Positions 8,561 through 18,135 are shown, counted from the stretch's first letter. The stretch is DNA of 32,500 nucleotides from Prorocentrum cordatum (GCA_963575745.1 CAUYUJ010004525.1:150001-182500), one strand, 5' to 3'. The notes: generated by a model not told the origin, from the sequence alone. Numbers and translations are program-made.

Positions 8561-10895
8561 GCAAGCTGTCAAGTATCCCCTTCTTCAGGCCAAGCCCATT
8601 GATATGAGGCGGCTTGAAAATCCTGATGATGTTGCCCATTTCAAGACCCTCCTGAAAGCCATCCCTCAGCGAGAATGGGGGCTCAATGTTTCCAGTCATG
8701 CTCTGGAGGTGCTTCAGGATATTAATGACGCTGCCAATGCTGCCTTTGCGAACAAGGCTCTTCGAGCCAAGAGGCAGTATGTTGACAATGACTCTCTCGC
8801 TCTCATCCGATTCCGCCGTGGGGTGCACAAAGCGCTTCGCGCTTGGCAGGGGCATGGCTCAGAGGCTTGTGAGCGCAGGTTTTCTTCTTTTGCTTTCAGG
8901 GTGGTTGTTGGGGACCTGAAACTGCCCCTTGGGACATGTGACTCAAGCTGGTGGGTCTCTCAGCTGCGAAATCTTGAGCAAGCCTCGATCCAGCGCCTTC
9001 GTACCGGAATGGGGTTTGAGCGATATTCGCAGGCTCTTCTGGTCTTTCTCACATCCACTGAAACGGTTTTGCATCACCTTTTAGAAGCGGGTCGCACACG
9101 CTTTTTGGACAGAAGTGGAGATAACATCAATGCCGCCATTGATGGCGCTCAGCCTCTCTCTGAGTGGACAGCAGTCAAGAAGCTGCTTTTGTGCGGGGGG
9201 AAGCCTTCGAGGCCAACGCAGGGGCCCCCACCACTCCCAATGATCAGGACACCGCAAGGTCAGGTCTTGCGGGAGGAAGGCGACATCGCCGACCACATCC
9301 AGCAGCACTTCTCGGGCGTTGAGATGGGCAAGGCAGCGCAACCACAGGCTTTGGTTGGCGACTATAATCAAATGTTGCCCCTTCTCGACCCAAACTTCCC
9401 TCGTGATATTACAGTTGTTCCTACCATCTATGATGTTGAGGCGGGCCTCGCGAGGCTGAAAACTGGTCGGGTCCCAGGGACCGATGGTTTCCGCTCTGAA
9501 TATGGCAAGGCAGCCTCTAAGGAAGTGGCGAGACTTGTGACCCCCCTGCTGGTCAAGACAGCCATCGCGGCTCGGGAACCGATTGCATTTAAATCCGCTC
9601 GCTTGGGCACCTTTCCCAAGGGTTCGGGTGATTTTACTTTGGCCGCTTCGCGTCGGAGCATTTTGGTTTCGCCGGTTATCACCAACATGTATCATTAACA
9701 CCTGAGGAGTCTTGCCATGGACTACTTTTACGCCTCAGTGCTTTCTGTGCAGATGGGAGGAATACCTGGACGGGGGTGCGACATTGCTGTCCTCACCTCG
9801 CGTTTGCTTTTTTCAGCTTGCGGAAATCCACGGGCATTCGGCCGGGGCCTTACTTCCGGACCTGAAAAACGCGTTTGACACCACCTTGAGGCAGCTTGTC
9901 TTGGCGCTCCCGCAAGACAGTGAGGATGTCGAGTATGTGCTTGCCCATATGGATTTGCCCCCCCCCCCCCCCTACTTTTAGAGAGGCTCAAGTCCCAACT
10001 GGCTACTAAGCCGATGTTTGAGGATCGGATTCCATCCGAACATGCTTCGGCATCTAACTGTACCCAGCCTCGCAGAGGCACCAGGCCAGGCACTGTTTTC
10101 CCTACGGATATGTTCAATGTTGTTTTCCAGGGGGTTCACGCCGACATCAATCGGGAGCTCCATGATGTTTATGATTTCCTGGCCCTGTTTGGTATACCCA
10201 CCACTGATTTATTTCTGGCAAGAGAAGCACAACTCGACACCAGAGATTGGGGGACTTCATTCGTGGATGATCTCACCCAGCCCTTTGTCACTTCTGATGC
10301 GGGACAGCTTCTAACGACTGCGCAGCGGGTGCTCGATGCTGTGCGTCGGGCCTGCTGCATCCGTGGTTTAATCCCTAACGCTGCCAAAACGGTTTTCATG
10401 TCAGCTTTTCGGGGAAAGGGTTCAATGGCAGCGAGACTGGATAAGAACGGAGATCCCCATCTCCATGTCAGGTCTGACGCATGGGACTTTCAAGCCAAGA
10501 TTGTCATTGATCACCGTGTGCTTGGGTCTTTCCTCTCCCCCACCAATAGTATGGCTACGGAAGTGGTTGCAAGATGCCACAGGGCCAAGTCGGCTTTAGC
10601 CCCCATCAAGAAGGTCATCGGACCTAGGGCCATGCTCAGCATCCGTAAAAAAAGGTGCTGTATGCGGAATGTTTAGCTAGCTCCGTACTGCTTTACAATG
10701 CCGCAACTTGGCTTGAACTCTCACAGAACCTGTGGAGAAAAAGTACGCACCACACATGAACAGGTTTACCGTGCTGCTCTGCATCTTCCGTGCGCCAACA
10801 ACTCAGAAGAAAAAGTCACTTACTTTGAGGTGTTGGGCCAAGTTTCGCGTCTTCCTCTTGCCGTGTGCTTTCGGTGGCGCGCCTTAGGTTATTAG
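8561..10895 (+). pseudogene. LINE-B reverse transcriptase
   Basis: N-terminal extension, then the RT fingers KTGRVPGTDGFRSEYGK (about 9459) and FKSARLGTFPKGSG, ASRRSILVSPVI. A TAA at 9696 is followed in the same frame by HLRSLAM and QMGGIPGRGCDIAVL. The frame then moves at a run of six T near 9811. Motif A is SAGALLPDLKNAFDT (Asp codon at 9859). A run of 15 C (9958-9972) breaks the next stretch. Motif B is RRGTRPGTVFPTDMFNVVF; motif C is SFVDDL with both Asp codons intact (10266, 10269); motif D is GLIPNAAKTVFMSAF. The thumb continues after a run of seven A near 10647. Catalytic residues are complete; the damage is mostly indels. Confidence 0.85.
9958..9972 (+). repeat. 15-bp poly-C run inside the RT
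   Basis: Fifteen consecutive C between HMDLP and LERLKSQLATKPM, where the RT should be continuous. It causes a frame change and adds a Pro run. It may be real slippage or a sequencing error. Confidence 0.9.
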
Positions 10896-11690
10896 CTCGG
10901 CTCATGGCTGGTTGTCCGGACATTCTGTGCGTTTGTCTGCAATATCTTTGTGAGCCGATTAGAGGCTGGATGGCTCTTATTGAGGCTGACCTAGTCTGGT
11001 TCACTTCTTTCCTCGACCCCAGCAAACGGCCGCAGGACAATACTGTGCCCAGCTGGATCAGGATTATTAAAGACAGCCCTAAGGCTTTTCGTTCCACCTT
11101 GAAGACTGTTGCCTCCAAAGCTGTACGATTCTGGAATGACCAGTTCCACCTTGAGGCGTGGAACAGGAGGTGCAGGCAGCACCTTCGGGGGTCCCCGCTC
11201 GAAAAGCAGGTTGGGCCTGCGCCCGCAGTAAAGTGCCCCCATTGTCCTGCAGTTTTTGCTTCTGAACGTGATTACCACGTCCATTTGGGCAAGTTTCATG
11301 CCCCCCCACAGTGCGCCCAAAAACTTTGTGGTGGGGACTTGCTGCCAGGTTTGTTGCAAAGACTTTCACACCCCTGGGAGGCTCCACAAACATGTTTCCA
11401 GAGTTGGGCGTTGTCGTCGGGCCTGGTTTTTCTCGGGACTTTGTCTTGGGGATGAGACGGCTGTTGCTGCGAACATGCACGAGATTCGTGAGCAAGCCGC
11501 TGCGAATCGCAAATCTGGCAAGCAAGATCATCATGCGATCAAGCCCCCCAAGCGTTTCTTTGGACCCCCCATTGCTCTACCAGGGCAGGGACAGCAGCTC
11601 CCACAGTTCGACGCGCCTGAAGAGGCGCCACCACCACCACCGCCGCCAGTGTTCAGCCCCTTGCGGGCACCGTGCAGGCCACAGGTGTAC
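10865..11690 (+). pseudogene. LINE-B thumb region and two C2H2-type zinc fingers
   Basis: Begins SVARLRLLARLMAGCPD in the thumb/connection part and continues as WIRIIKDSPKAFRS. Two zinc fingers follow. The first is KCPHCPAVFASERDYHVHLG followed by KFH (first Cys codon at 11234). The second is CQVCCKDFHTPGRLHKHV ending in Cys rather than His. Between them the frame changes at a run of seven C (11300-11306). Tail C2H2 or CCHC fingers in LINE proteins bind nucleic acid. A poly-Pro segment at 11628-11650 then leads to the last domain. Confidence 0.7.
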
Positions 11691-12711
11691 ATCTTACATC
11701 TCTTCTCAGGTTATCGACGACAGGACGATTTCCAGCACCAGGTGGAATTGGCTTTAGCGCGGTTTCATGCTAATATTGTAGTATCATCTATAGATGTTAT
11801 CAACCACCCCGTTTGGGGTGACTTAGCTAATGATAATTCGGTCTTAATGTGGATTGGTTTGGCCAAATCTGGACGAGTGGCAGGGGTCATGGCAGGCCCC
11901 CCCCTGCGAAACTTGGTCGATTGCGCGTTTCAGGGAACCTGTTCAAGGAGCCCGTGGGCCCCGTGCGAGACCACCCAGACCTCTGAGGCTTGCATCCCAG
12001 CTGTGGGGGCTCCCGTTTGTCTCTGAGCGTGAGTCTGATCAGCTCTCTCTGGGAAACAGACTGCTGCGAACCACACTTGAGTTTGCAGTGGTTTGCTGGA
12101 GGCTGCTCATTCCTGAAGCTGTGGAGCACCCAGCTGAGCCTTGGAGCCCCCCTGAGGCCCCGAGCTCTTGGCACTTGGAGCTCACCAAAGACCTTCTTCA
12201 ACAACCGGGGGTGGAGAAGCACACTATCCATCAATGTGCGTTTGGGGCCCCCTCGCGCAAACCTACGTGTCTCATGGGTGTGCATTTTGGAGCCCTACGG
12301 GATGCCCTACAGGCTAGGCCTCAAGGAGCCCTCTCTCACCATCCCCGGGGGCACATCGCTCTCGAAGGTGTGGATGAGCAGGGGGTCTGGAACACCGCTC
12401 ACGCCGAAGTTTACCCCAAAGGGCTATGCGAGCTTCTCGGGAGGGCCTTTGTTCAGGAAGCATGGGTGAATTGTCCCTGGTTATTTGATACCCCCCCAAC
12501 GCCACTACCCACTCCTGCATCGACTGTGACGACACGACGGTTACGATTCAAACAACCACCACGACCCACAGCGCGGTTACATGCCGAGATGCCGCGACAA
12601 GAAGGATGGAATACACAGCTTGTACCTACAGATACACAACATGTATGGACTTACGAAGACGAGTTATGGTTACGACAGCAATACAACCTCGACGAAACGT
12701 GTGATGAGTGA
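11680..12711 (+). pseudogene. LINE-B C-terminal methyltransferase-like domain
   Basis: About 340 residues. VYILHLFSGYRR (LFSG codons 11700-11711) resembles motif I of cytosine-C5 methyltransferases. About 30 codons later VVSSIDV matches the acidic residue after the second strand that holds the cofactor. GPPCETWSIAR at about 11893-11926 matches motif IV, with the catalytic Pro-Cys. EHPAEPW (Glu codon at 12124) could be motif VI, and HQCAFGAPSRKPTCLM could cover a later substrate-binding part. A run of eight C (11897-11904), where seven would keep the frame, splits the domain exactly at the Pro-Pro-Cys. After that the frame is open to the stop at 12709. An active enzyme would methylate DNA or RNA; the target is unknown. 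It could instead be a divergent SAM-fold relic. Confidence 0.55.
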
Positions 12712-13260
12712 TTACCACCGTCATTGCGCAGATACTACGTGCCCTTGGACCCGTACATGGACACGAGAACGATTGGTATGGATTGCATGCGACAAAATAG
12801 GCCGGACAGAGAGGATGCAGGGCAGAGCTAACACTAACTATTCTAGATCGCCCTCCCCCTGCTCACCTGATGTCTCGCCTAACTGCAACTTTGTAAGCCT
12901 CGTGGGGGCCTCACGAGTACCAGTGTAGTGACCAGAGGTAAGGTGAAGGGCTGGACTATGAAAGTGATGCCGTGCCCACCCAGGTGCCGCGAGTGCACAC
13001 TCACTTTAAAAAGTAGTAGTCCAGTGCTGTATACTAATGCATACCGCTCGACATTGTCAGTAGCCGACCCTCTGGGGGTGAAGTCGTCTTTTCCAAATTG
13101 TATAACTTATTTCCTTTATCCCTCTTATAGTGTACGCCCACTTTAAAAGGCAGTAACCCATACTGCACTGCATGATCGGGGAGGGAGAGGGTTGCACTGG
13201 GAGGGGATTACCACTACTCATGGCTGCCAATCTCACCTGACCTGATAGCCCCTGTACGGC
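12712..13260 (+). other. LINE-B 3' untranslated region
   Basis: No coding signal. AT-richer than what follows. CACTTTAAAA occurs twice, at about 13002 and 13139, each followed by similar sequence with an AGTA core, giving an imperfect direct repeat about 137 bp apart. No poly-A tail is seen; the element's end is placed near the compositional change at about 13.2 kb. Confidence 0.4.
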
Positions 13261-13422
13261 CTGGTGCAGCTCTGTGGCTGCACAGAGCCGAGGTTTCACA
13301 TTGCTGCTGCTGGCTGCTGGCTCTGCTGCCGCCGCCGCTCTCACCCCCCATCTCCCTCTTTTTGCCGTCCACCCTCAGTGATCGGGCTTCCACTCTCTGC
13401 CCTAAAGCCGCGAACGAACGAA

Positions 13423-13511
13423 CGAGGAGGAGGAGGAGGAGGAGGAGGAGGAGGAGGAGGACGAGGAGGAGGAGGAGGAGGAGGAGGAGGAGGAGGACGA
13501 GGAGGAGGAGA
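13423..13511 (+). repeat. GGA tract
   Basis: About 90 bp of GGA repeats with two interrupting GAC triplets. It is preceded by three copies of CGAA. Confidence 0.9.
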
Positions 13512-13798
13512 TGGGTCCCCCAGGGGGGGGGGTCTGGACCACAGCTCCCCCGGTTGTGGCTGGTCGGCCTCGCGGCCGCCGCGGGGGGCCTCCTCGCGGC
13601 TGCCGCGCGGAGCCTCGGCAGCCCGCCGGTGCCTTGGCTGCTCTTGCGGAGGCTCTGCGTCGCGGCGGCTCCCCTTGGATTTGCGGGGGCGGCATGTGCG
13701 CACCGTGACCGCCACTCAAGGAGGCCGCGGGCCCTGAAGAGGGCACGGCTGGAGAGGGCATGGCTGAAGAGGGCATGGCTCTCTGTTGATGGGCCAGC

Positions 13799-13934
13799 TT
13801 TCCACCGCCGCCACTGTAGGCATGACGGGGGAGAGGGGAGGATGGGGAGGCCCTCCTCCTCCTCTTCTTCCTCCTCCTCCTCCTCCTCCTCCTCCTCCTC
13901 CTCCCCCTCCTACCTATGGTAGTGGCGGTGGAAA
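13799..13934. repeat. Foldback element with purine/pyrimidine core
   Basis: Arms TTTCCACCGCCGCCACTG (left) and CTATGGTAGTGGCGGTGGAA (right) are inverted copies. Between them a GAGGGGAGGATGGGGAGG block is followed by a CTCCTC block, so the core also folds back on itself. Total about 136 bp. Confidence 0.65.
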
Positions 13935-14620
13935 ACATGCTCATCATCTGTTGCCCCTGGGTATCACGAGCGGCGCACATGTCCGTATCCGCGCCCTCGG
14001 GGTCTAGCGGGGGCAGCGAGAGCTTCGCAGCAGAACCAGAGCAATTACCAGAGCTGGAGGCCGTCCACGCGTGGGAGTTGGGGACCCCAACTGGGCATGA
14101 GGGAAAGCGGGTCCTGCAGCGGCAGCGGGCCCTGAACTCCGGGGCTTTCGCAAGGACCTGTGTTCCCGAGTCGTTCTCTGACCGCCCCAGGGCCCCGGGA
14201 ATGCTCCCATGAGGAGCCAACAGACGGGCAAACCACTCTATGACCCGGACACCACTTCTCTATACAGTGAAAACTGGTAGAAAGGATGCGAGATAAAGAT
14301 GGAATGGCCATGGAAGGCCATGCGGGCACTTCTCGAGCGGGGCGCGGCCAACGAAAAAGGCCAAGGATGGGAGGACGGGAACTTATGCAAAGGTAAACTT
14401 GGAAAGTCGCTCATCCTTACTGTCAGTGTTGACTGTAGGATACTTTACTTCACCCATCGCGCCACCCGATGCGCCACGCGCCATTACCTTCGCGTCCTCG
14501 CGCCCCCACGACCCCGCTCTCCGGCCCCATGCCGCGACGCGCGAAGCCTCGGTCATCTCCTCGCCCCTTGGGGTAATCTGAAATCTTCCCCAAAACGACT
14601 TGTGCATAACAAATACATGA
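13935..14620. other. Unassigned spacer with a dispersed block
   Basis: No gene recognised. Positions about 14310-14372 (including CGAGCGGGGCGCGGCCAACG) recur as the reverse complement at about 31472-31520. The translated block in one frame reads ERGAANE in both copies, so it may be a coding remnant, but this is weak. Confidence 0.4.
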
Positions 14621-14624
14621 CCGC

Positions 14625-14676
14625 CCTAGGGGGTGGTTTAGCTTCTCCCCCCTAGGGGTGGTCTAGCTGCATGACA
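14625..14676 (+). repeat. Short tandem duplication
   Basis: CCCTAGGGGGTGGTTTAGCT is followed 28 bp later by CCCTAGGGGTGGTCTAGCT. Two imperfect copies. Confidence 0.7.
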
Positions 14677-14711
14677 GGTCTGCACTTCGGAGGTGCACGC
14701 AACAAAACATG

Positions 14712-14849
14712 TTCGGAGGTCCGCGCGAATCTCTTGGGTCGACGCTGGACCCCCGTCCCCCCCTGGCGCGCGTAGCGCGCCAGGGGGCGGCGCCTGTGGC
14801 GCCGCCAGGGGGTCCAGCGCCGACCCAAGAAATCTGCGCGGACCTCCGA
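14712..14849. mobile_element. Palindromic double-hairpin element, copy 1
   Basis: Outer arms of about 40 bp: TTCGGAGGTCCGCGCGAATC on the left and its near complement ending ACCTCCGAA on the right; both arms contain CTTGGGTCG/CGACCCAAG and CTGGACCCC/GGGGTCCAG. The core holds two further perfect hairpins, one TGGCGCGC-GTAG-type and one GGCGCC-TGT-GGCGCC-type. A second copy lies at 21897-22031. No coding capacity. It would extrude as a branched cruciform. Confidence 0.8.
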
Positions 14850-15516
14850 AATAGATGTGACATGTTTCCGACATTTTGTTGTTCGCCCACGGCGCTCAAA
14901 ACGTGGGGGGCCTAAGTGCTTCCCACCACCACCGCTACAGATCAGGGGCGGCTGTCCTTTGGTAGCGCTGTGTTGTGCGGGGCGCCGACTGCACATCCTG
15001 CAAGCCGCTACGCCAGGTCGCCCTCCCTGGTGGCAGACAGGTCGGCCTCCCCAGGACTATTGTGCTACGGTGGTGGTCGTGAATAACCAGACGCCCGACG
15101 TCTTGTTCGTTTCAATGCGCGGTCCCCGGAAGTCCCGACCCCTTCTTGACGGCGCCCAGAAGGGGATAGGAGAGGGGGGTGAGGCTTCTTAGAAGGAGGC
15201 TGCTTCTTAGAAGGCGCTGGCCTTCCATCTGTAGATGAGGCCCGCGCCTTCTAAGTCGGCGGTGGACAAACCTCCCTCTAGCAAACCTCCCCTTAGTGAA
15301 AACGGCCTGGGACCGAAACCGACGGACCCGAATCCGCACAAATGACGGCCGCGACGCCCTCTCGCGAACCGAAAACGGCCAATTCACTAATCGGCGTGTC
15401 AGGGTAGGATGGCCAGGAGAGAGGCTTCGCTAGGTCTTCAGCGCCTGGGGGCCCTCGCCGGGCCATGTGACCGTCGAACAGCTATCTGGGATGGAAGACC
15501 CGTTCCAGGGAATCAG
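14850..15516. other. Unassigned spacer
   Basis: No gene recognised. The motif GCTTCTTAGAAG (itself nearly palindromic) occurs at about 15183, 15201 and again at about 15739, with a related CTTCTAAG at 15247. Confidence 0.4.
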
Positions 15517-15687
15517 CGGGCGAAGAACTGTATAAAATAAACTTTTTCGCTGTCGGGGGCGCCTTTCCCTGGGCCGCTGGAAAACTTATACCCCTACGGT
15601 GCCACCGTAAGGGTATAAACTTTCCAGCCGCCCAGGGAAAGGCGCCCCCGACAGCGAAAAAGTTTATTTTATACAGTTCTTCGCCCG
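15517..15687. mobile_element. 171-bp near-perfect foldback element
   Basis: The whole element is an inverted repeat with arms of about 85 bp meeting at 15602. The left end is CGGGCGAAGAACTGTATAAA and the right end TTTATACAGTTCTTCGCCCG. Only about four mismatches are seen between arms, so it is either young or kept by gene conversion. AGGGAA lies near both ends outside the arms but not in register, so no clear target-site duplication. Confidence 0.85.
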
Positions 15688-15781
15688 TTAAGGGAAGGTC
15701 GGCCACGCGCGGAGGGTGGTAAGGGGGAGGGGGGAAGGCTTCTTAGAAGCACCCCTGCTTCTGAGTATCTTTTGCGCAAGG

Positions 15782-15843
15782 TGGTCCAAGATGCTCCTCG
15801 ATGGTCCTCGCCGAGAAAAAGTGCACACGTCCGAATGATGCCA
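15782..15843 (+). repeat. 62-bp dispersed repeat, copy 1
   Basis: Matches 20818-20879 over about 62 bp with only a handful of differences, including CTCGCCGAGAAAAA and TGCACACGTCC. The downstream block GGCTTACAGGTGCCCTGGGTGG at about 16161 also matches 20890-20912, where it lies only 10 bp beyond, so copy 1 may carry an insertion of about 300 bp. Confidence 0.65.
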
Positions 15844-16356
15844 AATGCCTTGATTTCTTCATTACGTTGGCGGTTAACCGGACGGAAGTACGAACTACTT
15901 CGGCGTCCAAGAACAACATAAGGCATCTTGCGAGACGCACGTCGACTAGCGAAACCGACAGGGGACTGTACGGGTACACTCGCATGCCACTGCTTAGTGA
16001 ACCCGCGCAGATTTCCTCAATCGCATTTTCTGGGTGGGAATAATCCTCTGGAGGTATGGGAATTGAATTGTTGGGGCAACCGCAGTGGTTGCCAGGGAGA
16101 GAAAGGGGGTCGGTCTGCCTCTGGATGCTAGCGTGGGCTATATCTCGCCTGAACTCAGGTGGCTTACAGGTGCCCTGGGTGGCGTGGGAGGGTTTGACAA
16201 CGTTGCCAGGTGGGCGCAGCCCACCTGGTCCAGACCTCAAGCTGCGCAGGGCGCGCCAAAGACACCTGCAAGCCGCGCTGTGGGCCGCAGACAGACAAGC
16301 CACCCCGGCATCCTCTTCGAGCCTCCCTCTCCCCGTCCCCAGCGGTCATCCAGAAT
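15844..16356. other. Unassigned spacer with hairpin at 16206-16228
   Basis: No gene recognised; a 186-codon minus-strand frame has no known motif. At 16206-16228 CCAGGTGGGC and GCCCACCTGG form a perfect 10-bp stem with a 3-base loop. Confidence 0.4.
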
Positions 16357-16556
16357 TAAAACAGGGCTAGGATCGGGATAAATCGCTCCAGAGCGTTCCG
16401 GAGCGCTCTCAGAGCGTTCCGGCACGCTCTGGTGCGGCCGCGGCGCCCAACACATCCTCCAAACCCGCCGATTCTCTGAGATTTCCGAGTTATCCCGATG
16501 CGATTTTGTCCCGATCTTCGCGTCGTTTTAAGAATCCCCTTCAGCAGCCCCCAGAG

Positions 16557-16842
16557 GACGTGGAGGACGTGGAGGAGGAGGAGGAGGAGGCGGAGGAGGA
16601 GGAGGAGGAGGAGGAGGAGGGAGAGGAGGGGAAGGAGGAGGGAGGAGGAGGAGGAGGAGGAGGAGGAGGAGGAGGAGGAGGAGGAGGAGGAGGAGGAGGA
16701 GGAGAGAGGAGGAGGAGGAGAGGAGGAGGAGGAGGAGGGAGGGGGAGGAGGAGGGAGGGAGGGAGGAGGGAGGAGGAGGAGGAGGAGGAGGAGGAGGAGG
16801 AGGAGGAGGAGGAGGAAGAGGAGGGAGGAGGAGGAGGAGCAG
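16557..16842 (+). repeat. GGA tract inside the 1.25-kb element
   Basis: About 285 bp of GGA with AGA and GGGA variants. It starts about 25 bp inside the left arm. Confidence 0.9.
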
Positions 16843-16976
16843 CGCGCACGGCGCGCAGAGGCCGCCCGCGGCGCTGGCGAGTCCGGCACCCACGCGGGGT
16901 CCCACGGCGCGGCGCTGCCCGTCCCCGGCCGCGAGGAGGGCGCCGGCTCGCCGCGCGCCTGCTGGGCGTGGCTTAA

Positions 16977-17193
16977 GAGCCTGCTTTTTCTTTATATCCA
17001 GGCAAGCTTACTTGCATGGCGTTCCCCCCCCACCCCCCCCCCCCCCTCGCCCCTCTTCAGTCGAACACGAGCGTGCAAGTGCCTTTCGACTTGCGTGATT
17101 TCCGCACGTCGAATCGTTTTCGGCTTGTTTCAGACTCAGCCCCCCCCCCGTCCATGCAAGTAAACTTGCCCGAATCCAAAGAAAAACAAGCTC
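16977..17193. mobile_element. Nested foldback with C-rich core
   Basis: Left arm begins GAGCCTGCTTTTTCTTTATA and contains GCTTACTTGCATGG; right arm is CCATGCAAGTAAACTTGCC followed by CAAAGAAAAACAAGCTC. The core has runs of C (17024-17046). A related foldback lies at 20008-20105. Confidence 0.7.
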
Positions 17194-17608
17194 TAATGGG
17201 GGGGTCATAGATGGGGGGGCAGAAACGGTCCCCTTTCCTGCCCGATTTCGGGCCCCTCCGGAGCCCCAGGGGGCTCGTGTAGGTACCGTTCGGGTACCTT
17301 TTCGGACCACCCTCGCCACCCCCCCATTCATGATCCCCCCATGGCGTGACGCACAAGCCTGCCCCCTCGCCGACCCGGGCGGCTGGGGCATCGACGGCAT
17401 CGTCGGCCTGGGCGGCAGCATCGGGTCCTCTGTGGTAAAACGACGCGAAGATCGGGACAAAATCGGATCGGGATAACTCGAAATCTCAGAGAATCGGCGG
17501 GATTGGAGGATGTAGTGGGCGCCGCGGCCGCCCCAAAGCGTGCCGGAACGCTCTGAGAGCGCTCCGGAACGCTCTGGAGCGATTTATCCCGATCCTAGCC
17601 CTGTTTTA

Positions 17609-17904
17609 TGTGGAGGGTGCGGGGCCGTACGAGGCCCGGACCTCCAGCGCAGCAACAGAAACACTCCCCCTGCCGATTGGGCAAGCATCCCCCGAAGCAC
17701 CCTGATAGCAGCAGAAGTGAACATATGCGGGTCGAGGAGTATGAGGTCGGCTAGTGAAACGTGCCAACCTAGGTTATCCGATGGATCCCTAGGGATGATG
17801 ACAGGCGGGACACAGGTGAGAGCACGGCCATGTGCACCGTAGCGCATTTGTTCCCAAGCATCCTGTGGTGTGAGGTCCTCGTGTTGAATTAACAGCGCCC
17901 CGCG
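17609..17904. other. Unassigned spacer
   Basis: No gene recognised. The block GAGCACGGCCATGTGCACC at about 17820 has a near match at 19413 with related sequence for about 50 bp upstream of each, so it is a second weak dispersed repeat. Confidence 0.35.
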
Positions 17905-17985
17905 TCCTCTCCTCCTCCTCCTCCTCCTCCTCCTCCTCCTCCTCCTTCTCCTCCTCCTCCTCCTCCTTCTCCTCCTCCTCTACAA
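17905..17985 (+). repeat. TCC tract
   Basis: About 80 bp of CTC/TCC repeats with three CTT triplets; the pyrimidine strand is on plus here. Confidence 0.9.
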
Positions 17986-18135
17986 TTACTCAATGTGAAT
18001 ACTCTCTCCGTCTTCCCCTGATGACGGTTTGAAAATATAGCCCCCCCCCGCGTACTGTTTTTTACACACAGGATTCCCCGGAGTTGGGTTTTCGCCTGCA
18101 TGTTTTCCAAAATGCTGCTCTCGCTGAGGCGCCCG

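Larger units (their letters stand above)
5742..13260 (+). mobile_element. LINE-B: RNase H-EN-RT-zinc finger-methyltransferase-like retrotransposon
   Basis: A nearly complete non-LTR retrotransposon, all on the plus strand. Domain order is N-terminal region, RNase H, linker, AP endonuclease, reverse transcriptase, C2H2 fingers, methyltransferase-like domain, 3' untranslated region. Every domain is recognisable, but the polyprotein is split by about nine frameshifts and two stop codons. Composition is more even than in LINE-A and there is no GGA tract inside. Neither end shows a clear target-site duplication, so the limits are approximate. The separate modules are listed individually. Confidence 0.75.
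16357..17608. mobile_element. 1.25-kb element with 174-bp inverted arms
   Basis: Left arm 16357-16530 and right arm 17436-17608 are inverted copies over their whole length. The ends read TAAAACAGGGCTAGGATC and its complement, then ATAAATCGCTCCAGAGCG, then GGAGCGCTCTCAGAGCG, and the inner ends GATCTTCGCGTCGTTTTA. The interior holds a GGA tract (16557-16842), a GC-rich stretch, and a second, nested inverted repeat at 16977-17193. No transposase is visible, so it is non-autonomous. End fragments of the same family recur at 29765-29855 and 31010-31048. Confidence 0.85.

Noticed and set aside
13799-13934. CRISPR-like array
   Set aside because: Repeats are a single inverted pair around a microsatellite, with no regularly spaced spacers and no cas genes.
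16206-16228. Rho-independent-type terminator
   Set aside because: The stem is strong, but the context is eukaryotic and there is no following T run. Recorded only as a hairpin.
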